DNA from: Seriola aureovittata | Taxonomy: Eukaryota; Chordata; Actinopteri; Carangiformes; Carangidae | Direction: 5' to 3' | DNA length: 64,000 nucleotides | Assembly (NCBI RefSeq): GCF_021018895.1 | Contig: NC_079378.1 | Coordinates: forward strand, 13,150,501 to 13,214,500 | Shown here: in pieces, positions 10,568 to 22,600 of the stretch | Layout: the number at the start of each line of letters is the position of its first letter | Numbering within the stretch: the first letter of the stretch is position 1 | Position numbers and translations under genes: made by a program | Notes under the pieces: model-generated | Told to the model about the DNA's origin: nothing | Database searches by the model: none | Seen by the model: the letters and a program-made list of their open reading frames with translations, nothing else

Positions 10568-10572
10568 AGAGA
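9832..10572. repeat. Tandem duplication, copy 1 (741 bp)
   Basis: The sequence from 9832 recurs 741 bases later. By eye the unique part differs at one base (T at 9852, C at 10593). The unit has a GC-rich, purine-rich left part and an AT-rich right part with several TAAT-type motifs (TTAATAATTG, GGTTAATTG, CATTCAATTAAG) that suit homeodomain binding. It ends in (GA)n. The long open frame across it is not supported as a gene. Confidence 0.95.
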
Positions 10573-11269
10573 GTGGAGCGAGTGACTGCGTCCTACACAC
10601 ACCAGCCCTCCTACAGCACTCTGCTGTTCTCCGGACGGCAGTCACAACAACAATGGTCTGAGAGCGGCCAGGGGAGCAGGAGGGGGGGCGAGAGACCGAG
10701 AGAGGGGAGGGGTACGCTTCTGTTGCCCCCTCTACCCCCACCCAAAACAGCCCCCATCCCTCCAAAGAGCTGGCAAATAAAACACAAGACCCCCCGCCTC
10801 TCCCTCCTCTCCACAGCGGCACAGCTCGCTGAAGTTGTTCCTGAAATCACTACTTCATTATCTTCCCAAATTTTTCCCAAGCAAACTTCACCTTTCTTAA
10901 TAATTGTTTTTGTTGTTGACCCCCGCAGAAAACCGCAAATTAGCCGCAGTAAATCACGTTATCACAACTTATTTTTTATGACGACTCATAATTTATTGCG
11001 GGTTAATTGTCCTTTCTGCAAACAGAGCATTAAGGCCTCTTTAGAAGACGCATTCAATTAAGTTGCTTTAATGAGTGAATACGCGTGAATTGCCTCCATG
11101 TTTTAATTGCATCAGTAAAAGAACAGGAGCGAATAATCTCATTAGCTGCAGCAGAGAATCAAGATCAGATCCGTTTTTTTTATCAGCTTAACACTCCGAG
11201 CCTTAATGTCGCCCCTCAGATGAAAGCTTAGTAGCTTAATGAAATAAGAGCCGTGGATTTATTTTTATC

Positions 11270-11313
<44 letters not shown>
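10573..11313. repeat. Tandem duplication, copy 2 (741 bp)
   Basis: Direct repeat of copy 1 in the same orientation, ending in a (GA)n tract at about 11274-11314. The near identity means either a very recent duplication or an assembly error. Confidence 0.95.
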
Positions 11314-11318
<5 letters not shown>

Positions 11319-12048
11319 TTAATTGTGTGACAAAGCAAAGCTGCACAGGCATGAGCTCAGCATATAGGGGAAACACCTGATGATGACAATAAAGTCATAA
11401 ACATGTGAACTTAAGATCTCATGAATACACTCACTAACTCATTAACTTTTCCTCTCAGTTCAGTTTGTTTGTGCTTATATACACATCACTGTCACTCCTG
11501 ACTCTCCCCGGATTTTATCGAAAAAGAAGCTTGACACAATAGAAAACAGATCTCTGCCTATAAAGGCTGAACGCCTCCACCTACATGGATTTAATGTAAC
11601 CCAGAGGCCAAAATAAATTCTTCTTCTTCTATTTTCCAGAGACAGAAATTTTGGCTTTAGCTCCGTGATTTTGGGTGAAAGAGCAGTAAAGAGTTTCTAA
11701 ACCGGCAACATTACAGGTAACGTCGCTCACAGGTCCAGGCCATGGGGTTTTCTGTTAGGAGGCTGTAGGTGTAAAAGACACGAGATCAAAAGAGATTTAA
11801 AGGTCCAGGTGTGGAGAAAAGTCATGATGAGGTTTGGAATCCTCTTCTTTATTGTTTTCATGTTTGTGTTGCTGAAACCCTCCCTGTACTCTCGTAGTGG
11901 CTTCTGGAGAATTTAAATGCCCCCCGGGATCAATTCAAATGTTTATCACTTATTGGACATCTTAGCCAAAGACGTCTTATTTCGGCGCATTCAGGGGGAT
12001 AATTTGTGTCTGTGCTGCCAAGACATTTCTGTATACAGTAAATCATCA

Positions 12049-12330
12049 GTTCAAGTGAAGGAAAGTCTTAATGCTCCGGCTTACAATGATATTTTAGACA
12101 ACGGTGTTATGTTTCAGGATGACGATGCCCTCGTGCACAAAGTTGAGATAAAGAAATGTTTTGGTGTGGAAGAACAGGACTGACACAAAGCCCCTGACTC
12201 CAACCTCATCCAACACCTTCATGCTGAACTGTCACATCGACAGTGAGCCACAACATCATCAACATCACCCAACAACAGTCCCTGACCTCACTAATGCTCT
12301 TGTCGCTGAATAGAAGCAAATCCCAGAACG
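12049..12330 (+). pseudogene. Decayed Tc1/mariner-like transposase fragment
   Basis: Translation gives KESLNAPAYNDILD, then MFQDDDALVHK, KKCFGVEEQD, a stop, then APDSNLIQHLHAEL. This follows the order of the C-terminal half of fish Tc1 transposases: LNATAYNDIL, FQHDNAPVHKA, GVEELDWPAQSPDLNPIEHLWDEL. The nucleotide trace continues through a block like the family's PDLTNALVAEWKQIP to about 12330. Stops near 12181 and 12310 and a gap of about 14 residues before the DDD show it is dead. The catalytic D of the HDN motif is still visible. No terminal inverted repeats were found. Confidence 0.8.
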
Positions 12331-12524
12331 ACAAATTACATAACAACAAATATTAAATATGATTTCTAGTCAGAGTACATATAAAATAAAAGTGAAATAT
12401 AGATATTATGATATATATTGAATTGGTTTTGTGCCATCCAAGTTAGCGAACCCGTCTTCCACAGTAAATTCATTTCAGCCTCTGAGAAATGTTTTGTTTT
12501 GCCTCTGCTGGATAGTTTTTATTG

Positions 12525-12645
12525 TGAAGAGAGACAGGAAGTGTTGGGGAGAAAGAGGGCAACCACAAGCTACAAAGGTCCTAGCCAGGATTCAAACATG
12601 GTTACATGATACCTGCTTCAGTCAAGTGAGCCTCCAAGATGCTCT
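12525..12645 (-). mobile_element. SINE-like repeat with tRNA-type B box, degenerate
   Basis: The stretch GAGACAGGAAGTG, GGGGAGAAAGAGGGCAACCA, then a B-box-like TTTGAATCC on the minus strand resembles a common fish repeat that ends in a tRNA-like part with GGATTCGAAC. It is recognised from memory of the family and is well decayed. Confidence 0.5.
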
Positions 12646-13301
12646 AAGAAATGTTTGACCAAAGCTCGGGCCTGCTAGAAAGCTCTGCCGACCTCAAAAT
12701 AAAAGTTCCAAATAAATCACAAAAGAGGTAAAGAAAAGACGTCGCACAGTCCGTTTACTTTTATCTGCGGGTCAAACTCCTCATGTGGCCGCAGTATGAG
12801 TGGTTTTAGTTGAAATTTATGTGTTGAAATAAATGCCAGATTTGACCTTTGACACGGCACAGTGCTACCTCGGGTCAGACAGAGCTTTACAGCGAAAGTC
12901 AAAGTACACAAATAAACCGGGCAGAGTGGAAGTCATAAAGTAGATAAGAGCTGTACTAATGCCAGGCAGCGATATGTGGTCGACTGCTGGGCCAGCCTCA
13001 GTATGTTTGTGTCATACCTGTGCGTGTGTGTGTGTGTGTGTGTGGGCGTGCATCGTGTTTATATGTGTCTGACTGCTGGTTCAATACAGCAGGACTTGAC
13101 AAGCACAGATTCCACAAATGATTAATTTGGTTACCCTCCAAGTTTGCCCTGAATTGGGTCAGAATATAATCAGGTGTGTGTGTGTGTGTGTGTGGCAATT
13201 GAGGCAACTGCAATCCCAACTAATTAGCACAACAACACATTACAATAACATTACCACCGCTGTCCCCCTCCCAAAACACAGGTATCTTATAATGTATCCG
13301 T

Positions 13302-13302
<1 letters not shown>

Positions 13303-13364
<62 letters not shown>
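13303..13364. repeat. (CA)31 microsatellite
   Basis: Pure CA tract. Shorter TG tracts lie nearby at 13025-13044 and 13174-13193. Confidence 0.97.
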
Positions 13365-13367
<3 letters not shown>

Positions 13368-14084
13368 CACTGTCTCACAGAGAATTTGAATGTGTGACTG
13401 TTAGCTGACGCAGAGGCTTATAACCAGACTGGTTTTCAGAGCTGATGTTGCCTTGACGTTGACAGTACACTACAGTCAAACTCAAAGATGTTCCTTACAG
13501 GGGGTTTAGGACAAAATAAGAGACACCAGCTGGACACAATGATTGTGATTGTGACAAAAGTGTGCGCAGGCCTCCAGTCACATCAAATCAAAATTTACAC
13601 CAACAAAACAGGTCAGTGATCAGGGATGCGACTTGCGTGAGGCCTTTGAGTGCGTGATTCTGATTCACCTGTTGAGTCTTTTCTACTATGAGAACCAAAC
13701 AATCCTGCAGCTTCTTATAATCCAAACTTTTATCAACCTGTAAGGCTTCGGTTCCGCCTTACGTTGCAAGATGAAAATGTTTCTGACACACGGACAGTCC
13801 GGTGTATGTTGTTTGACATTGGCCTTGGCGGAGGTCTGCGCTCTCTGAGTGCCCCTGTAGTTTTGAGTGTTTTTATCCGATGTCATGCCTCAGTCTTACC
13901 CAGAAGGCTTTTATTGTTTTATATGCTGTTTTTACTTGTTTTTTGTCTGGGTTTTTTTTTTTCTGTGAATACGCAGAAAGGTGTGTTATGGGAAAGTTGT
14001 TTTATAACAGAATAAAACCACACTGAAGTTTTCTGTTTTATTATGTTTGGTAGGAAGACGACACACAAAGATTCCTCTGTAAGT

Positions 14085-14300
14085 AAAGAGCCAGTTTGGG
14101 CTCACAATGTAATATTTTTCTTGTTGTAGTAAAACAGATTTTAAATTTTTATAGGAAGTGTTTAACAGTGCTGCAGGGCCTGAGGAGGCAAAAAAAAGTT
14201 ACATCTGTTTGTTTTTCGGGAAAAACCAGGCTAGTTGTTTACCCTTTCTTCCAGTCTTTATTCCTAAGCCAAGCTGATCAACTAAATTCTATTTTTGCAC
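14085..14300. repeat. Dispersed fish repeat, degenerate copy
   Basis: Contains CCAGGCTAGTTGTTTACCC, CCAGTCTTTATTCCTAAGCC and CTGATCAAC, a decayed version of the segment seen more intact at 57060-57110. It is a high-copy sequence I recall from perciform genomes; the class is unknown to me. Confidence 0.5.
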
Positions 14301-17055
14301 ACAAACATAAATGAAGTGGTATCTGGTAAACGGGTGTCGTATCGGTATCTTCTTGTCTAACTCTCAGCAAGAAAGCCAGTAAGTTGTTTCCCAAAATGTT
14401 GAACTATTCCTTGAACATATGCACTTCTAGATGTTGCAGCACCACAAATTATTGTTATATAACCTCTGAGTTTGAACTTTCTGCTCCAGTATCCAAATCT
14501 CAAAACTCCGCTGATAGAATCAAAATACCTCAACTTGAGATCCCTCCCCTTGACCAGGACCAGACCCTCCGTCCCACCTCTTTATCTGATGACATCAGTG
14601 ATATGGAGGATCCCTCCCGACCCTCCCGGTGCCCTCAGGTCCAGAAAGCATTGATAGCCTGCTGCATACTGATGTTAATGCTAATGGGGAATACCAGGGC
14701 TGGTTGGTGCCTGACAGCTGATAACAGATTGGGGAGGAGAAGGGGTGATGTTGGGGTGAATGATAATCATCGGGGTGAGGTGAAGTTAGCAGTGTGTGTC
14801 TGTGTGTGCGTGTGTGTGCGTGTGTGTGGAGGGAAAGTGAGGTGGAATAAAGGTCAGGAGGAATGTGTGAGGCGTGGCCGGTCTCTCATTAGTCTACTTC
14901 ACAGCAGGGACACATTATGGAAACATCAGGTCCCATTTACATTTAAATTCTGACTGTTTAGCTAATGCTCCTCTTCGAAAAGACCACGTCAACAAGAGTG
15001 CATCTTAATTTAAAAGCACATCTTTTGTTTTGGTACTAATTCCAAATTAGAGGCTGAACTATAATTTGTTCATACTTTTTCATAGTGGCGGCCCCCTGAA
15101 AGTGGTAGAGCAAGACGCTGGTGAGGACTGAACACGGAGGGAGATGTTGACACACAAGATCAATAAATATATTGGTCAAGATATCAGGTCTGGTTATCTG
15201 CAATGGAGATAGTGTGAAGATGCTTTGTTTGCTTTTCATTTACAACATTTTTGAGTTCAGCACCCCACTTGATTTTTGGTAGTGTGTGGAAACTGCATAT
15301 TAGTTTCTGATCAATACTTTGGAGAGATTAAACACTGGAAATAATAAATATAGAGTCTCTTAACTCCGGGTCAGTTATGCAGCTAACGCACTCGAAACTG
15401 TAGGAGGTCTCAATAAATAGGTAGTGAACAGGTGTGCCTTCTGTAGAGCTTCAAGATTAAATCAAATCACATCATACAAAAAGCTTATGGGGCACCAGCA
15501 TGTTCAAGCCAATATGTGCAAAAAGGACAATTACAATTAATAACATTTAGGAGAATTATATATACATTAAGTAGCGTATCCTTCAAAACCACATATGTAG
15601 TGAACGGTAAAATCAAAGGTGTGCGTCCCACAGAGAAAAAGCAATGAAACACATAGAGAGGGACGACTATTAACTTCAATATGAAGAACCCAACCTGAGT
15701 GCACCTTTAAAATAAAAATATAAGAGGAATATACAAAAGAAATTGAATATTTAGGTGATATTATATCAAAGTGGCACTGCAAATATGCACACGCAAATAT
15801 GCTGATTATACAAAAGTATAAACACCAGTAACAGATATTTCTCAGAATTTGTTCATTTGGATTGAGATGTGGTGACTGCGAAGCTCATAGCTTATGATTC
15901 ACATCATTTTCATACTCATCAAACCCCTCAGTGAGTCCTTGTGTAAGGCAGCGTCTGTCCTCAGCTGATTTATTCAGCACTTTGCTTTGATTTCACCAGT
16001 CCATGTGTATATTGATTATACTGGACTTGGACAACTGAAAACCAATGCCTTCAAAAGCTCTTTGAAATATCGTGAAAACTAAACCAATACACCCAGAAGC
16101 ACAAGCTTTTGAGCAACGTGGTTTCAGGCCTTTAACTAAAGAGCTAAACTCATTCAGTATTGGTGGCTTGTGGCCTCTAAGTACAGGTCAGCGACGCCAA
16201 CGTCTGCTTGTCCCGACCTGAAGGCAATCGACTCCCACGCTGGTTGGGCGCTGAAGTTCCCATTGTTGTGTGTTTGTGTTAATCATTACCTGCGATGTTC
16301 GCAACACAATGGGACAAGCTGAGAGTATGGGCTTTGTGATGCAGGCGAGCACTGCTGCCAAAACACAGAGCTGAAAGAGAGGCAGAGCAGAGAGGCAGAG
16401 GGGGAGGGAGGGAGGGAGAGAAAGGAACAGAGAGGGTAAGAGGGGGGAGGGTCCCACAGCAAGAGACCTGCTATTAAAACATGTCATCTGATGAACTGGT
16501 GGTCCTGTCAGTACAAACACATGCTGCGTTCAAACCCACAGAACTTTATTATACATTTCAGTGGAGTTCTCAAAGTTTCTAAAGAAATCAAATATGTCAG
16601 AATGAAAATGATCCAACAATGTAGCAAAACATCCAGAATATAATTTATGGGACAGTGTATCTATAAACCATAGGGTATTTAGCTTTGAATTTTCACTCAG
16701 TATAAAAATCATTTAGCTTCAATGACGAACTGGAACAAGCTGATACACAATATACTGTTAGTGTGTGGAATAAAAAAGAGGTTTGTACACATGCAAAGGA
16801 TTTCAGTATTTAGAGTCATGTTTTAAACAGACTCAATTTCTGCTAATTTACTTTTTTGGTTCTGCAGTAAATGCTGTCAGAAATGTGGGATTCATTTTTC
16901 AAAAACTTTGAAATTAACTTTGAAACTAACAGATGCGCAAAAGAATGTAACAATTCAAGCAGTTCAAGAAACAAACCAAAGAAAAACTACGTACCAACAA
17001 CAAACAAATAATAAGTTAGACAGTTTGTTACCTTGTACACCATGCAGGTGTATGC

Positions 17056-17073
17056 ATATATATATATATATGA

Positions 17074-17101
<28 letters not shown>
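17056..17101. repeat. (TA)n(TG)n microsatellite
   Basis: TA repeat running into 14 TG units. Confidence 0.95.
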
Positions 17102-17104
<3 letters not shown>

Positions 17105-17594
17105 ACCTAACGACCATTAAGTGCATAGCAATAATCATTTGTGCATGTAGAAAGTGAACCATTGTATATAGCTGGGTTGACGGTCAGGAAATTGCACCTG
17201 GCTTGGTCACACTTAATGTTAAATAATAATATATTTTTACTTGCAGCAAAGTAATCTGATTACACTTTACTTTGGTAACATTTACTTAAATACTGCCTGC
17301 TAATGTGTGAATCCTGATTTTTTTTTTTTAGATAATCTGATTCATTCATTTTTGTATTTACGTTTTTTGATGTACTGGTGATGAATCTGTAATGAAACTA
17401 ATTTAAAACATGCAGTTTAGTTGATTTGAGTTCAAACTATTTGCTTCACTGTAGTTCACCTTGTTCAGTCTTTTTTCAATGAAATGTCTGTAAAACCACA
17501 GACTATATTGTTATCATTTAGTTCATTCTCTTATTTGAAGCTCAACAGGACATGAGGTTACTCAATGCAGCGTTTTCTCCTCTTGCCCCCTAAC

Positions 17595-17596
<2 letters not shown>

Positions 17597-17650
<54 letters not shown>

Positions 17651-17658
17651 TACATACA
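17597..17658. repeat. (CA)n with (CATA)n tail
   Basis: CA tract followed by three CATA units. Confidence 0.95.
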
Positions 17659-18000
17659 GATACCTACACATACCCAGCTGTTTACATGAAGACGGATATC
17701 AATGACAGCCAATGTTTTCCCTCGCCTCTTCTCCCTTTCTTCTTTGGTTCTCTAATCACATCCAGCAGGGGAGTCCCATTCCCCCCTCACACACACAGAA
17801 GGCTGAACCCTGCCTGAACCCTGCTGCTTTAATTAATCTCACTGACTTTGTTAATTATTTGTTTGGCTGGCTGACTGCCTGTGTGTGTGTGTGGGTGTGT
17901 GGGTGTGTGCGCGCGCGTGAACACGTCCCTCCTTGAAGTTTTCGGGACGTATGCCACGGCTGAAACAACCCCACTGGCCCAGCACTGATAACCTCGAGCA

Positions 18001-18006
18001 GAGGAG

Positions 18007-18038
<32 letters not shown>

Positions 18039-18130
18039 AGAGGAGGAGGAGGAGGAGGAGAAGGAGGAGGAGGAGGAGGAGGAGGAGGAAGAAGAGGAGG
18101 AGGAGGAGGAGGAGAAGGAGGAGGAGGAGG
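18001..18130. repeat. (GGA)n/(GAA) purine tract, 130 bp
   Basis: Uninterrupted purine strand of GAG/GAA triplets. The open frames over it (poly-Arg, poly-Leu) are artefacts of the repeat. Confidence 0.97.
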
Positions 18131-19229
18131 ATTCCCTCTTTAATTTTCCTTTTCTGTGACATCACTTTTTCTTGTATTTATCCGCAGAGAGATCTCACCT
18201 CTGGTGGTTTGTTACTGGAAAAGCTTCCAAGTTTTCATTTTAAGTTTAAGTTGTGATTTCACAGGACGCTTCTTGGATCCTCAACAACACGGAAAAGACA
18301 GTGATCGAGAGCATGTATATATGAACGGACCCACTTTACATACGTGTGCTCATGGTGCTTGTCATGTTGCTTGAGTGTCTGTGAGGGGGGGGGTCACGTT
18401 AGGGTGTGGGGACAGATTTGACTAGGTTTGAAAATTGCTGGAAACATTTGCGATATTGTACGTACACAACTCAAGAAAACATATAACACGGGTCTAGTTG
18501 TTTTGAGACATTCTAATGCGGAAAAGTTGCATATTATACCTTTAAGTCATTGCTTTCAATAAATGAAAGCTCCTCCGACTCTATATGCTAACTATATATG
18601 ATGTCAGATTATATCCAGAGCACTTATACATTTAGTGTTGGGATATAGCAGCACCACCTCCATGGTCTTGTGACCTCCCATCATGGTGCACTCTCTGAGG
18701 TGTAAAATTTAGCGCATAGGGAGTCAATCAGGTGACAAGAAGATCCCATTGGAGCAACAGTGTATTGTTCTTGCATTAAAGCTGTTTTTACAACATCACT
18801 AACCCTAAAAGGACACTGTAAACTTTGTAATGGAACAAGGCCATGGTTGGATCCATGTGGGTACATTTGAAAACACACACACATTTAATTCTAGGATTTA
18901 CAGCTCACTTCCTAAAAGCTTCCATTCACACTGAAATACCAAAACTATATAAAAAAGGACTTGCTTAAGGAGAAAGGTTTGCAATACATAAGCAGATGGT
19001 TTTTGTTATTTTCTACTGATAAATCAGTAAAATAAGCCCATATCGGTTTGATACACCACTCAGACTGTCAGCCTGCGCACCTTTGTGTCATTAATTCCAG
19101 GTGGATGACATATTTTGTCAACATGAGAAAACATTTTTACTAAAAAAATTGTTCATACAGAAACAATTCTGCAACACGTCCACTTAAAATGCATTTCATT
19201 TGCTTTCCCACAGTATCCTCTCGTAGCAA

Positions 19230-19610
19230 CGCAAGCATGATATATGACATAATGTTTAGGTCTAGGCAACTTAAAGTGCTCGGTTAAGGTAAAGGAAAGA
19301 TATTGGTCTTGGTACATATATTGAAATAGTCAGTGGGGATAGGACATGGTTTCTCTTTTCACTACGCTACTAAAACCACAATCACGAAAAAAGTGTTTCT
19401 GCTTTTTGTAAGTTTTGTTACTGCTACATAGGCAACGATATCATTAACAGCTGTTCACTTACCAGTCGAGAAGAAACGTTGAGAGTTCAGCATCAAACTT
19501 CACTCCTTCACTTGCCAAGCGCAACGCTACTGTTATCTCTTGTCTCTATCACACCTTTTCTTCTTCTGAAGTTAGCACGCTAACCAGGTAGCTCTCGTAC
19601 CTCGTCAGGA
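19230..19610. repeat. Possible dispersed repeat
   Basis: Contains GTTTAGGTCTAGGCAACTTA, GTGCTCGGTTAAGG and GAAGTTAGCACGCTAACC, phrases that resemble a dispersed fish repeat I have seen often. Borders and class are unclear. Confidence 0.4.
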
Positions 19611-22600
19611 TAGGTGAAGCAGGATAGGAACTCCAGCAGTGTTGAGCAACTTACTTGAAAAATATAATCTATTACTTATTTACTTCGTACTTCCACTACA
19701 ATCCACTCACATCCAGGCAATTAATTTCCCTTCAAAATATTTTAGTCAAAAACATTTAGTAGTATGTAAAGGTAATATTTAGGGTAGGAGCATCATTCTT
19801 GTTATGTTCTGCATTCATATTTTTCCTTTTACTAATCTACATACGGTGTATAGCCATTCATTTAAAAAGGTGAACTAACAAATGTTCACCTTGCACTAGT
19901 TCCCTTGCTGTAAAGTGAGACATATGTGTCCATGTGTATAAAGGGACATTTGCATGTAGTTTATACACATGCGTGTTGTTACAGTTAGTTGGCTGGCAAC
20001 AGAGGGATTACTGCCGTCCAAACACTCTGTGTGATATACCCAGGATGTACGTGCGGAGACATGTTTGGTTAACCTCAGCGCTGGGGCTTGAGTGAACGCA
20101 GACTCCCGGCTGCAGTATTCTGGAGGAAATCCGGTAACGTGTTACATATGGGGGGTATTATTCATGATTACAGTTCAATAAACAGAAAGAGAGGATGGAA
20201 ACGGATCTGTGGTCTGACTCTTCCTCCTGACCTCGCTTAACTGAGAATCTTCTGCTGTCTCTCCTCCTCTCCACTTCTTTCCTGTATTCTCCTCCTCATC
20301 TCTCGTGGGGCTGGTCATTAGTTTCTCCTTCGTTTCAGTATATCTCTCTGATATCAGCTGAAAATAATCTTCGAAAGCTGTTATACGGCAACATGTTATT
20401 CTTGTTCTTGTAGGGCTTGTTGAACTTCTTAGACTAATTCTTGTTAAACTTGAATCTCTCTTTTTCTTCATTAGTAAGAGCCTCACAGGAAGCAAGAGGA
20501 GAGAGAGAGAGAGAGTCACGACATGCAACACACGTCGAACTGCAGACGCCGTGGCTCTGTGACATGCACTTTACCAGAGCGCCAGAACAAAGTCATAGTA
20601 TTATCAGTGTCTGAACTGAGCATCTGTTCAGTATCAGAACCTGATCAATGTCAAAACAACATTCATATTGTGGCCCTCATGTTCAATCTATCGATGCTAA
20701 AGAAAAGAAAGAATCTGCTGATAAATATCCCATGAAAGTCTATTGGTTAACATTCACAAATCTTCACAAATGTTTTATTTGAATTCATTTTGAGCTTTCA
20801 GTGCACAGATTGGAGGTTTTCACTGGTCCACTCAGTTCTTAAGGGGTTGCAGAAGGGGTGGGGGTGGGGGGTGGTAGTAGATAGGACAGAAGGGGCCTTG
20901 GGGTGATGGTTGGGTTAAGAGGTGGCTAAGCAGGGGATGAAGGAAAGGTTTAGACCGGAGAGGCTGAAGGGAAGAAAAAAGAAGGGAAGCTGGAGGCCTG
21001 GCTGGATGGAGACGGGGGCTCGTGGTTTCCATTTGCTCTCGGATGGATGCTGACTACAATCGGGGGGGTATGAGTACATGGACATATTATACACATGCAG
21101 ACTAGAAAACATGATTGCGACTCTACAGACAACAAGACAAAGTGCTCCTTTGTTGAATTTGCCTGACCAACATGAAAAAATTGAAAAAAAAAAGAAAACC
21201 ATGTGTGTGACTGCTGAACAAGAAAGGATACGAAATGTTATATGAGTCTGCGCTGATTGTCCACACAGACTCAAATTTAACTCATTACTCAGATTTTGGA
21301 CCCTCACAAACTTGGACAAGACAGTAGGTGACTCACAATGAAAAGAAATTATATGCAGGTCGCACTGCAGGTATTGTTAGCAAGGGTATAAGTTGTCTCA
21401 AACTGTAATCATTATTTTTTTATTTCTGCATTTTCAACCTAAGAAGGAAGAAAATCTCTCTCCATTTGAGCTGCACAACCACCAAGCCCATTCTTCTCAT
21501 TGGCTTCACATGACTCCTCACCCCCTCGTGCTCATCTTAACGACCTCCTGCTGTTTTAGACAGGTGTTCATAATCACCACGCTCGGTCATTTATACTATC
21601 TTACTACGCCTTTCTCCACTTCCCTACACCTCGCCCTCTCCTGCCTCCTTCCCCTACGTTTCAACAGCCTTTTCAACAGACTAATTATCTGGGAGATTTA
21701 AGTGTCACAATATGAGACAAGATACAGGGAAAGTTTTTTTCTGTCTCCATAGGAGAGTGTGTGTAACTAAATGTCACTGTAAGGTAAATCCCCTTCAGAC
21801 AGGTACCTTGTTCCCTACATTTTACATGTTGGTCGTATGTTTTTATCTTCAATGTGACACAATCAGACCTGTTACACTTCTGTGACACTTTCAACATGGC
21901 ACAAGTTTGAACTGAATGACACCAGATTAACATAAAGGCTGCAGCAGCACAAGGCTGAATATACACAAAGGCACTAAATGTATGTCCTGTTTCATGGTCT
22001 TAACAAAACTGTTGCAAATATGTTGCATTTGCTGGCGTCATCTATACTGTGATTTTGGACTCAGGAGCTTATCCAGGCATGAAACGAAGAACTGCCATAA
22101 GGTGCGTGTCTAAAAAGGGGTTCAAATTATTATCTCCTGTGCACAACCAAAATAAAATCAGTTTTAGAAACCAGGAAACACTGAGAATTAGCTGCTTTTG
22201 AGTTGTTGAGGAGAGTCCTCTGACATCAGATCAGTCATTTAAACCTTTTTTTCCCCCTTTTGGTATAATAAAAATAATCATCAGGTTTGCAGACCTTCAT
22301 TCATACCTACTGCAGCTTTCATGATATCATCACTAACGGTTGTTCACCACCAATACCTACACCTATAAACTCCATCACTTCTACCTCCTATCGTCCCTGG
22401 TCCTACCTTTTTTACTCATCGCTCCTGCCTTCTTCCATCCCCCCCTCTCTGTCCAATCCTTCTCCTTCTCCTCTCTCCTCCTCCCCCGTGTGTAGGCCCC
22501 CTCTCCAGGGTAGATCTCTCGCAGTAATCCCTTGCCGCCACCCCCCACCCCCCAATCAGAGCCCTCCTCAGCTTATTAGATCAGGCCCTCTGTCAAAGAG

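Noticed and set aside
9691..11061. Two long identical open frames (209 and 162 codons) in the tandem duplication
   Set aside because: They are one stop-free frame read twice because of the DNA duplication. They start in (GA)n, show no domain, and other frames are also open in this GC-rich part.
14384..14953. 189-codon plus-strand open frame
   Set aside because: Runs through a TG repeat and shows no domain or splice support.
17851..18256. Poly-Leu and poly-Arg proteins
   Set aside because: Produced by the GGA/GAA simple repeat; low complexity, no gene context.
20175..20531. 118-codon minus-strand frame with a hydrophobic start
   Set aside because: The start lies in a CT repeat; the remainder has no known domain.
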